Positions 1 through 6,026 of a stretch of 9,181 bases of DNA are shown one piece after another. The stretch comes from an uncultured bacterium. Lineage in GTDB: Bacteria; Patescibacteriota; Saccharimonadia; Saccharimonadales; Saccharimonadaceae. A program made the translations under genes and the position numbers. The notes below the pieces were generated by a model, which saw only the letters and a program-made list of their open reading frames with translations, ran no database searches and was not told the DNA's origin. The stretch spans positions 1-9,181 of the forward strand of contig CALHWG010000029.1 of assembly GCA_938036745.1 (NCBI GenBank), read 5' to 3'. The number at the start of each line of letters is the position of its first letter. Position 1 is the stretch's first letter.

Positions 1-645
1 GCATTAAATAATGTAAACTTATCAATAGAAAGTGGTAAAATTATTGGATTGTTAGGACCAAATGGAAGTGGGAAAACAACTTTTATAAAGCTGTTAAATG
101 GACTATTAAAACCAACAGAAGGTGAAATTCTTATAAATGGACAAAATCCAGGTGTTGAAACAAAAAAAATTGTCTCATATTTGCCTGATAAGAATTATTT
201 GGATAATTCTAAGACAGTAAAGGCGATTTTACAGCTATTTGCAGACTTTTACGATGATTTTGACCTGGAAAGGGCACAAAATATGTTAAAAGATTTGGGA
301 ATTGATATAACAAGAAGATTTAAGTTGCTCTCAAAGGGAACAAAGGAAAAGGTCCAGTTAATACTGGTTATGTGCAGACATGCCAAGTTATACCTGTTGG
401 ACGAGCCAATAGCAGGAGTTGATCCTGCGGCAAGAGATTATATTTTAAATACTGTTATAAAAAATTATAACAGGGAAGCAACAGTTATTATTTCCACACA
501 TTTAATAGCGGATGTGGAAAAGGTGCTGGATGAAGCAATTTTCATAAGTAAAGGTGAAATTTTACTTTATCAGGATGTGAAAAGTATAATAAATGAACAT
601 AATAAAACAGTTGATGAATACTTTAGGGAGGTGTTTAAATATTGA
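1..645 (+). CDS. ABC transporter ATP-binding protein, YtrB-like (5' partial)
   Basis: Nucleotide-binding subunit that would hydrolyse ATP to drive the membrane permease encoded next to it. The frame is open to base 1, giving 214 visible residues. The usual N-terminus, roughly 15 residues, lies outside the window, and the TTG at 49 inside this frame is not the real start. Visible motifs in order: ALNNVNLSIESG before the P-loop, Walker A GPNGSGKTT (residues 19-27), a Q-loop region with LPD in place of the usual Gln (61-63), signature LSKGT (110-114), Walker B LYLLDEP (130-136) and the H-loop ISTH (His167). The C-terminus, TVDEYFREVF, is typical of small exporter ATPases of the YtrB/EcsA type. 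All seven arginine codons are AGA or AGG, unlike dnaN/recF. The stop overlaps the permease start (TTGA), so the two are translationally coupled. Substrate unknown. Confidence 0.93.
   Translation, partial: ALNNVNLSIESGKIIGLLGPNGSGKTTFIKLLNGLLKPTEGEILINGQNPGVETKKIVSYLPDKNYLDNSKTVKAILQLFADFYDDFDLERAQNMLKDLGIDITRRFKLLSKGTKEKVQLILVMCRHAKLYLLDEPIAGVDPAARDYILNTVIKNYNREATVIISTHLIADVEKVLDEAIFISKGEILLYQDVKSIINEHNKTVDEYFREVFKY
625..633 (+). promoter_or_regulatory. Strong Shine-Dalgarno for the permease
   Basis: AGGGAGGTG lies about nine bases upstream of the TTG at 642 and supports that start. It is much closer to the anti-Shine-Dalgarno consensus than the AAGGA and AGGA sites before dnaN, recF and the - strand genes, which fits a different genomic origin for this end of the window. 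Confidence 0.75.
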
Positions 646-1202
646 AAAATTTAGGTAAATTAATTAAATATGATTTTATGGATGCGAGCAAGCTGATAAT
701 ACCGTTTTATATCGGAATGGGAGTAATGGGAATTGTTATAAGAGTGTTTTGGTTCATTTTATTAAATGAGAAAATTGATGACAGGGTAAGAATTTCTACG
801 GGTGTTTTTCAGTTTATGTCGTATTTTGGCTATGTAGTTGTAATTATTGGGATAATTTTGATGACTTATTATGTAGTAATAATCCGTTATTATCGTTCTA
901 TTTATGGAAATGAAGGGTACTTGACAAACACTCTTCCTATTGAAACATATGAAATAATTTTAGCAAAATTAATAACATTTTTTGGCTGGTTTGTTGTAAA
1001 TGGGATTATAGTATTTTTTACTTTTTGGTTTGTTATTCCTTTGGAAGAAGTAATTAAAGCAAATATATTTAGACCTGAAGTTTTTCGTGAAATAGAGATG
1101 TTTTTACGGCACTCTGTAAGTACTACTTTAATAATCAGTATTATTTCTATGTTAGTTATGACGATTGAAAAAATATTATTTTTATTTCTTTGTTACGTTT
1201 GA
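642..1202 (+). CDS. ABC-2 type permease, truncated at C-terminus
   Basis: Membrane partner of the upstream ATPase. It starts at TTG, supported by the strong ribosome binding site and the 4-base overlap with the ATPase stop. It has 186 residues with hydrophobic segments at about 17-41, 56-81, 106-131 and 162-185. The stretch YGNEGYLTNTLPI (88-100) is characteristic of Firmicutes ABC-2 permeases, in which a cytoplasmic loop with EGYLT and LP precedes the third helix. Family members normally continue with further helices. Here the protein stops inside or just after its fourth hydrophobic segment, and no other frame carries the remainder, since all three close within about 30 bases. It is therefore a truncated gene or a chimeric contig junction, and probably not functional as it stands. 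Family call from seen motifs; truncation inferred from family length. Confidence 0.8.
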   Translation: MKNLGKLIKYDFMDASKLIIPFYIGMGVMGIVIRVFWFILLNEKIDDRVRISTGVFQFMSYFGYVVVIIGIILMTYYVVIIRYYRSIYGNEGYLTNTLPIETYEIILAKLITFFGWFVVNGIIVFFTFWFVIPLEEVIKANIFRPEVFREIEMFLRHSVSTTLIISIISMLVMTIEKILFLFLCYV

Positions 1203-1240
1203 CATTATTTATATAATATTTTAATAAAATGTTGAAAGCC
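1150..1240. other. Putative discontinuity between two genomic sources
   Basis: The Firmicutes-like permease ends abruptly here and an origin-like region begins. On the left are a strong Shine-Dalgarno and arginine codons that are mostly AGA/AGG (11 of about 15 in the two genes). On the right are weak Shine-Dalgarno sites, a majority of CGN arginine codons in dnaN and recF (about 19 of 31), and a very frequent TTCGAA motif that is absent from bases 1-1200. The exact breakpoint cannot be fixed by eye. It could be an assembly chimera, a rearrangement or a horizontal insertion. Confidence 0.45.
1205..1230. other. AT-only segment, candidate DNA unwinding element
   Basis: Twenty-six consecutive bases are all A or T, and the first DnaA box lies ten bases further on (1241). 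In bacterial origins the site of initial melting is an AT-rich stretch flanking the DnaA boxes, so this is the best unwinding candidate. It also sits at the suspected contig discontinuity, so it may not belong to the origin at all. Confidence 0.35.
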
Positions 1241-1300
1241 TGTGGAAAAATAGCCGATTTGTTGAGCGAAAGTTATTTAAATCTTGTCGAAAAAATCACC

Positions 1301-1393
1301 AAAGTTTTACACAGGTTGGTTGTGTATATTTTCGAAATCTCAAAATTATGGAAAAGCTGTTATTTTTCCACAAAGTTTTTCAGAAAGTTTTAC
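1301..1393 (+). repeat. Three copies of decamer AAAGTTTTWC in the origin region
   Basis: AAAGTTTTAC occurs at 1301-1310 and 1384-1393, and AAAGTTTTTC at 1372-1381. The first copy runs into the DnaA box at 1305, the second abuts the box at 1364-1372, and the third ends six bases before the box at 1399. Such short direct repeats beside DnaA boxes are common in origins, either as weaker DnaA sites or as sites for another protein. Function unknown. Confidence 0.45.
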
Positions 1394-1394
1394 T

Positions 1395-1423
1395 TTGATT
1401 TTCCACACGAAAAATGGTATAAT
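1395..1423 (+). promoter_or_regulatory. dnaN promoter (extended -10)
   Basis: TTGATT (1395-1400), a 17-base spacer, then TATAAT (1418-1423) preceded by TGG, forming an extended -10 element. It is about 90 bases upstream of the dnaN start. The DnaA box at 1399-1407 overlaps the end of the -35 box and the spacer, so DnaA binding would be expected to repress or modulate transcription. It probably drives dnaN and recF together, since no promoter is seen between them. Confidence 0.65.
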
Positions 1424-1511
1424 TTTAAGTAGTGAAAACTTGGTTTTCCACAGTTTCCACAATACCTATTATTATAATTACCACTTTTTAAGAAAAAGGA
1501 TTTAAATTTTT

Positions 1512-2606
1512 ATGGAACTGACTGTTAAGAAAGATGATTTATCTAAAGCACTCAATAATATCTCAGGAATTGCAAGTAGTAAAACTAGCTTGCCAAGTTC
1601 TGAATATATTCTTTTTCAAACAGATGGTTCAAGACTTCTAGTTGCTGCTACAAATTTAGAAATTGCAATTTCACAAAAAATTAGTGCAAGAATTGAGAAA
1701 ACTGGTTCTATTTTAATGCCAGAAAAACTAACAAAAAGTTTTATAGATAGCTTGCCTTCAAATAGTGAAGTTTCTTTTAAGGTTATTGGTGGAAATATTT
1801 CAATAGAAAGTGGAAATTATAAATCAAAAATTAATGGTAGTTTAGCTGAAGAATTCCCTGAAATACCAACTATTGATGAACCGATTGCAAGATTCTTTAT
1901 TGGTTCTGATATTTTTAAAGAGTCAGTTAGTCAAGTTGATACGGTGAGTAACGATACTTCCCGACCAATTTTAACTGGAGTTTTTCTTCACACGTTTGAA
2001 AATAATATTTATATGGCGGCGACTGATGGATATCGTTTAAGCGAGCGTAAGCTTTTCGAAACTGACCAAGAATTCGAATCTCTCATACCAAGTAATGTTT
2101 TAAAAAAGGTTTCAAGCGTAATTCCTGAAAATCTTGATGAAATTGAAATCTTAATTAATGATAATCAAATTCAATTTATGATTGGTGATATTTTAGTTGT
2201 GAGCAATTTAATTGATGGAAAATATGTTGAATATCGGCGATTAATCCCAGAATCGACTGAAACTGTTTTGAAAATGAAACGTGCTGATTTTATGCAAACA
2301 ATTAAAGTTGCTGAGGTTTTTACAAGAGATTCTGGTGGAAGTATTACTTTACGAGCCGATGAAGAAACTTCGAAATTATCAATCCATACAATTGCAAGTG
2401 AAATTGGCGAAAGTACATCTGAAACTGAAGCCGAGATTACTGGTGGTGGTGAAGTTACCTTAAATGTTAATTATATTAAGCAAGCTTTATCGGCAATTAA
2501 ATCGCCCGAAGTTTCTTTTGGATTTTCTGGGAAACTTGCACCAACGGTCTTTAAAAGCACCGAAAGTGATGATTATATTCATATCGTGATGCCACTAAAA
2601 AGTTAG
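1512..2606 (+). CDS. dnaN: DNA polymerase III subunit beta (sliding clamp)
   Basis: Ring-shaped clamp that encircles DNA and tethers the replicative polymerase and many repair proteins. At 364 residues it has the normal family length, with three clamp domains at about 1-120, 128-245 and 246-364. Visible landmarks are SRPILTGVFL at 150-159, the strongly conserved ATDGYRLSERK (170-180), and the C-terminus DYIHIVMPLKS, matching the family's Y..MP. tail that contributes to the protein-binding cleft. The ATG at 1512 is supported by AAGGA at 1496-1500. The gene follows an origin-like DnaA box cluster and is seven bases ahead of recF, the classic dnaN-recF order. The sequence is divergent from model bacteria but shows no broken motif. 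Confidence 0.97.
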   Translation: MELTVKKDDLSKALNNISGIASSKTSLPSSEYILFQTDGSRLLVAATNLEIAISQKISARIEKTGSILMPEKLTKSFIDSLPSNSEVSFKVIGGNISIESGNYKSKINGSLAEEFPEIPTIDEPIARFFIGSDIFKESVSQVDTVSNDTSRPILTGVFLHTFENNIYMAATDGYRLSERKLFETDQEFESLIPSNVLKKVSSVIPENLDEIEILINDNQIQFMIGDILVVSNLIDGKYVEYRRLIPESTETVLKMKRADFMQTIKVAEVFTRDSGGSITLRADEETSKLSIHTIASEIGESTSETEAEITGGGEVTLNVNYIKQALSAIKSPEVSFGFSGKLAPTVFKSTESDDYIHIVMPLKS

Positions 2607-2613
2607 GATTTAA

Positions 2614-3651
2614 ATGATTTTAAAAACTCTGAGGGTTCAGAATTTTCGAACACATTCTGATTTTATTTTAGAAATTGGTAAAAAATCAACTCTTATTTCT
2701 GGCTCTAATGGTAGCGGAAAAACTTCCCTTCTTGAAGCAATTTATTTTGCACTGCAAGGCACGAGTTTTCGCTCGAGCGATAAAGAAATTTTAAGAAATG
2801 ATGGTTCAAGTTGGTTTCGAATTGATTTAAAAGATTCTAAAGATTCGTTAAGAACGATCATTTTTAACGATACCGTTCAAAAATCAAAAAAACAGTTCCT
2901 AATTGATGGAAATAAAAAAGTACGTTTGAGTGCTAATTTACGCATTCCTGTGGTGCTTTTTGAACCAGATGACTTACAACTTTTAACTGGCTCACCAGCA
3001 CGACGAAGGAACTTTTTAGATTATTTTCTTTCACAAATTTTCCCCAGTTTTCAGCTGGCACTTACTAGATATAATAAAGCTTTAAAACAGCGAAACAATC
3101 TTTTGAAACGTGATAATGTTTCGAAAGACGAGCTTTTTCCTTGGAACTTGATGCTGGCGGAATATGGTGCAGAAATAATTTCTAAAAGACAAGATTTTTT
3201 AGAGCTTTTGAACTCAAAAATTGAGGAAGTTTATTTTGAGATTTCGGGTGCTAAGGATGAAATTAAAATTGATTATTTAGGTGAAAAGGTTTCGAAAAAT
3301 GAAATTTTAGCTATTTTAAGTAATAATATTGAACGTGATAAGATTTTAGGTTATACAAATTTTGGCCCACACAAGCATGATATTCAATTTAATTTTAATA
3401 AAAAGCCCGCACAAAATGTGGCGAGCCGGGGTGAAAATAGAAGTTTGGTTTTAGCTCTAAAATTTATTGAGACTGACATTTTGGCTGATTTAACCGCAAA
3501 AAGACCAATTGTTCTTTTAGATGATGTTTTTTCTGAACTTGATGATGATCGACAAAAACTATTAACTAAGCATTTTTCGAAATATCAAACAATTATTACT
3601 TCAACTAATAAAATTAAAGTTGAAGATTGTAAAATAACCTCGCTGGAATAG
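2614..3651 (+). CDS. recF: DNA replication and repair protein RecF
   Basis: SMC-like ATPase that helps load RecA at single-strand gaps through the RecFOR pathway. At 345 residues it is near the usual ~360. Seen: N-terminal LKTLRVQNFRTH, Walker A GSNGSGKT (30-37), the FEPDDLQLLTGSPARRRNFLD block (116-136), GYTNFGPHKHD (246-256), the ABC-type signature ASRGENRS (270-277) and Walker B IVLLDDVFSELDD (299-311). The signature has RGEN where well-studied RecF proteins usually have GQ, a modest deviation. The ATG at 2614 is preceded by TAGGA (2604-2608), which contains the dnaN stop, so the two are translated as a unit. The 3' end and stop lie inside the terminator hairpin. Confidence 0.95.
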   Translation: MILKTLRVQNFRTHSDFILEIGKKSTLISGSNGSGKTSLLEAIYFALQGTSFRSSDKEILRNDGSSWFRIDLKDSKDSLRTIIFNDTVQKSKKQFLIDGNKKVRLSANLRIPVVLFEPDDLQLLTGSPARRRNFLDYFLSQIFPSFQLALTRYNKALKQRNNLLKRDNVSKDELFPWNLMLAEYGAEIISKRQDFLELLNSKIEEVYFEISGAKDEIKIDYLGEKVSKNEILAILSNNIERDKILGYTNFGPHKHDIQFNFNKKPAQNVASRGENRSLVLALKFIETDILADLTAKRPIVLLDDVFSELDDDRQKLLTKHFSKYQTIITSTNKIKVEDCKITSLE

Positions 3652-3663
3652 CAGAGGTTATTT
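3632..3663. terminator. Bidirectional terminator hairpin between convergent units
   Basis: A perfect 10-base inverted repeat (AAATAACCTC at 3632-3641, GAGGTTATTT at 3654-3663) is extended by an inner GCT/AGC pairing with a bulged A and a 5-base loop. Read either way, the stem ends in T-rich sequence: TTATTT on the + strand and TTATTTTA on the - strand. It overlaps the last codons and stop of recF and lies 12 bases past the - strand operon's last stop, so it can end both transcripts. Confidence 0.75.
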
Positions 3664-3675
3664 AAGTGAGACGTA

Positions 3676-4347
3676 TTAATGGAGACTACAGGTTGGATCT
3701 ATGAAATCAACTTTATATTTTTTGAAAATATTCTTTTCTTTAGATTTAAGCCAATTTGTTGCTAAATCTTTATAAAAATCATAGTTCGAACTATTACATT
3801 TACTGAATATTCTAACCGATATATCTTTGACTTCTGTTTTATCTTTCGTATCTAGATTATAGGTTATTGAAAATCCTGTTGGTAATGATGTTTTTGTTGC
3901 GTTTGTATATGGTAAATGTTTAACTATAGGGTGTTTTTCGGTCAATTTCTTCATTGTTTCTGTTATTTTTGCATAACCAGCGCCACTTCTAATTATATCG
4001 TCTTTTTCATGTTCATTATACCAAGTTCCATTTGGATCATTTTGGGCTAAAGCTAATGAAATATTTGTTTTTTGACCAGATTTAATTTCAAACTCTTTCG
4101 AGGCGCTTTCGAAACCATCCTTCGCAACTTCAACCTTATATTTTCCTGGCGTCATTGTATGAGTTCCGTTTTGGATTTTTTTGCCGTTAATTGTTATATT
4201 TGAACTTTCTGGCGCGATGCTGAGTAATAATTTACCGCAATAAATATCAGACCAAATCCACCATCCTATAATTACTAACGATAGTATTCCAAAAATGGCC
4301 AAAACAGAATAAATTTTAACTTTAGTAGAATTATCAATATTTTGCAT
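3676..4347 (-). CDS. Membrane-anchored PEGA-domain protein
   Basis: 223 residues. A short N-terminal cytoplasmic stretch is followed by one membrane helix (about 11-34, ending WWIWSDIYCG), so the remainder should face outside. Residues ~39-100 match the PEGA repeat pattern: LLLSIAPESSNITINGKK, then a turn, TPGKYKVEVAKDGFE, then KEFEIKSGQKTNISLAL. This is a small beta-fold found in surface proteins and thought to support protein or wall contacts. Residues ~105-223 form a second domain I do not recognise, with Cys184 and Cys220 that could pair. The ATG is three bases beyond the stop of the upstream hydrolase gene, with GAAAGG (4355-4360) inside that gene's end as ribosome binding site. It is the last gene of the operon; an accessory or anchoring role beside the wall enzymes is inferred only. 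Confidence 0.8.
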   Translation of the reverse strand: MQNIDNSTKVKIYSVLAIFGILSLVIIGWWIWSDIYCGKLLLSIAPESSNITINGKKIQNGTHTMTPGKYKVEVAKDGFESASKEFEIKSGQKTNISLALAQNDPNGTWYNEHEKDDIIRSGAGYAKITETMKKLTEKHPIVKHLPYTNATKTSLPTGFSITYNLDTKDKTEVKDISVRIFSKCNSSNYDFYKDLATNWLKSKEKNIFKKYKVDFIDPTCSLH

Positions 4348-4350
4348 ATC

Positions 4351-6015
4351 TTAACCTTTCCATCGCCAAACTTCAACTTCGCCGAGGCTTTCCATAATTT
4401 GAAGATTCATTGGCTCAATAACGCCAGTTGTTCTACTGTGTCCAGCATTTGCAACTTTGTCTTCACCATTAACCTGAACATAGAATTCTATGTGGGCTGC
4501 AGGTCCACCACCAGTTCCTGATGATATAATATCGCCTGGCTTCATATTGCTTGTGCTTCCATTATAAGGGATTTTCTCATATTTATCTGGGTTACTGCGC
4601 ATATATTGAACAAGATTTGCAACGCCGCAACAATGCTTAGCGTATTCTGGATCAACAGTTGTACTCATAACCATAGAAACGAAAGCATCACAACTCATAC
4701 CCTTTTGAACATATGGTTCACCATAATTAATTAATCCAGTTGCACGCAAAGCTTCCATCTGTTTATCTGTTACCTCTCCGGCATAAGCGGCTGCTTTTTC
4801 TGATTCTGGGCGGGCAAGTTCCATTGCTCTATCCACGATTGTCGCATTTCCAAGTTTTCCTCCTGAAGATGAAGATGAGCTACAGCTTCCTGATGATGAA
4901 TTCGAAGAACTGTTTCCATCATTTGCAATTTCTTCTTTAAGGAATTTTACATAAGCTTCTTGACCTTCTGTACTATGATGAACTCCATCTGCTGCATAAA
5001 GTTTATCTCTACCACCATTTTTTTCAACATAATTCTTCCAATCTAAAATCTTCACTTCGTTGTGTCTAGATGCGAAAGTTGAAAGTTTTTGGTTCACTAC
5101 ATTGTAGTCAACATTTTGGTTTTTCGAAAAGTTATTTACCCAATAAATCTTCTTACCTTTAAGCTTGCCAACTAAAGCTTCTGCAGCATTTTCATCAAAG
5201 TTATCGTTAGTACCCAAGTTAATAACGACCGTATCATAAATTGTATTTGGTAATTTTGATGTTGCAGCAGCAATTGAATCACCAACTGTTGCAGATATAT
5301 TTGAACCGCTAAAGGTTGATGATAATTTGTCTTGAACACCGACTGTAATTGAATCTCCAATGAAAGTTATAGGCCCTGAAGCCTTTCCTCTACCGCCAGA
5401 ACCTTTTCCTGCGAATTGCGAAAGCATTTTATTTCCAACTTCTTCACCTTCTTTAATACGGGCAGGCCGTAGGTCTTCCCTTGGCCTTTCGAAACCATTA
5501 GTCCAAGCTGTAGTAGCTTCTAGGACTGTTGACGCTGATTTTACCATATTAAGGGCATTATTTTCTGGGCCTTCTAACTCTTGCCATAAGAAATTTAGCT
5601 GAACGCCAAGATCAGATACTGGCTTCCCTTTTTCTTTGGCATAATTTTCAAGATTTGTTCGTCGCCCGAATGACCACTGGGCGATACCGTAACCAATTCC
5701 ACTTCCGGCTTCATTTATATCTGGTTGAAAATGGTTAGATTCACCCCAGAGACTTCCCATAACACCAGCAGTTTGTTCATCTGTTAAACCTTTTGATTTA
5801 AAAAAGTTCCAAATTTTTTCAGCATTATCGTTACCTTCAAGATTTATATCTGCCATATTACCGCTAGATGCTGGAGCACAATCCTCGCCTGCATCATAAT
5901 AGATTATATCATTCAGTTTATAAAAACGTTCATCAAATTCAGCCCTCGCAATATTTGAAAGAGTGGAAGCTAAAATCAATGAGATTAAAATAATTGATGA
6001 TATTTTTTTATACAT
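4351..6015 (-). CDS. Secreted wall hydrolase: phage-tail-lysozyme + SGNH + NlpC/P60-like
   Basis: 554 residues with a signal peptide (MYKKISS, hydrophobic core, likely cut after ARA at 25). Module 1 (about 62-200) resembles the phage tail lysozyme family: AGVMGSLWGESNHF with probable catalytic Glu92, then GYGIAQWSFGRR. Module 2 (about 214-365) is an SGNH hydrolase: GDS with nucleophile Ser222, Gly245, GTND (268-271) and DGVH (Asp343, His346), reminiscent of esterase or acetyltransferase domains acting on wall O-acetyl groups. A serine-rich linker follows (368-386). Module 3 (about 388-554) resembles an NlpC/P60 or CHAP cysteine peptidase: Cys442 in GMSCDAF, KPGDIIS, His508 in AAHIEFYV, and His526 in NAGHS. 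It could thus act on glycan strands, ester groups and peptide bonds. The start overlaps the upstream stop (TAATG), with AGGA six bases before. Motifs are seen; substrates are inferred. Confidence 0.85.
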   Translation of the reverse strand: MYKKISSIILISLILASTLSNIARAEFDERFYKLNDIIYYDAGEDCAPASSGNMADINLEGNDNAEKIWNFFKSKGLTDEQTAGVMGSLWGESNHFQPDINEAGSGIGYGIAQWSFGRRTNLENYAKEKGKPVSDLGVQLNFLWQELEGPENNALNMVKSASTVLEATTAWTNGFERPREDLRPARIKEGEEVGNKMLSQFAGKGSGGRGKASGPITFIGDSITVGVQDKLSSTFSGSNISATVGDSIAAATSKLPNTIYDTVVINLGTNDNFDENAAEALVGKLKGKKIYWVNNFSKNQNVDYNVVNQKLSTFASRHNEVKILDWKNYVEKNGGRDKLYAADGVHHSTEGQEAYVKFLKEEIANDGNSSSNSSSGSCSSSSSSGGKLGNATIVDRAMELARPESEKAAAYAGEVTDKQMEALRATGLINYGEPYVQKGMSCDAFVSMVMSTTVDPEYAKHCCGVANLVQYMRSNPDKYEKIPYNGSTSNMKPGDIISSGTGGGPAAHIEFYVQVNGEDKVANAGHSRTTGVIEPMNLQIMESLGEVEVWRWKG

Positions 6016-6026
6016 TATGTGTCCTG
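6015..6026 (-). promoter_or_regulatory. TAATG stop-start overlap with AGGA ribosome binding site
   Basis: The TAA stop of the large M23 gene (6017-6015) shares its last A with the ATG of the hydrolase gene. CAGGAC at 6026-6021 provides the ribosome binding site inside the upstream gene. This points to translational coupling and similar production of the two proteins. Confidence 0.7.

Larger units (their letters stand above)
1241..1461. other. oriC: Origin-like region (oriC) with DnaA box cluster
   Basis: Matches to the DnaA box consensus TTWTNCACA: TTTTCCACA at 1364-1372, 1399-1407 and 1444-1452; TTTTACACA at 1305-1313; GTTTCCACA at 1453-1461; and on the other strand TGTGGAAAA at 1241-1249, plus a weaker TGTGTATAT at 1321-1329. 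Six good sites in about 220 bases directly upstream of dnaN is typical of a chromosomal origin between dnaA and dnaN. This noncoding interval of about 300 bases (1203-1511) also holds the dnaN promoter and a decamer repeat; the two short frames in it have no sign of being genes. dnaA itself is not seen. Some boxes probably also regulate dnaN. Confidence 0.75.

Noticed and set aside
49..51. TTG as the start of the ABC ATPase
   Set aside because: The 16 codons before it encode the conserved ALNNVNLSIESG segment that precedes Walker A in this family, so the real start is outside the window.
1199..1227. TTGACA at 1199-1204 as a -35 box
   Set aside because: At 17 bases' spacing the -10 candidate (TAATAA) is poor, and the nearby TATAAT at 1212 is far too close.
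1203..1300. Frameshift rather than truncation of the permease
   Set aside because: All three frames close within about 30 bases after 1202 and none encodes the expected further membrane helices.
1229..1505. Two overlapping short + strand frames of 67 and 73 codons upstream of dnaN
   Set aside because: They lie across the DnaA boxes and dnaN promoter, have no ribosome binding site, and the peptides are low-complexity products of AT-rich DNA.
4855..4920. GATGA-rich repeats as a satellite or CRISPR-like array
   Set aside because: They simply encode the serine-rich linker of the three-module hydrolase and have no regular repeat-spacer structure.
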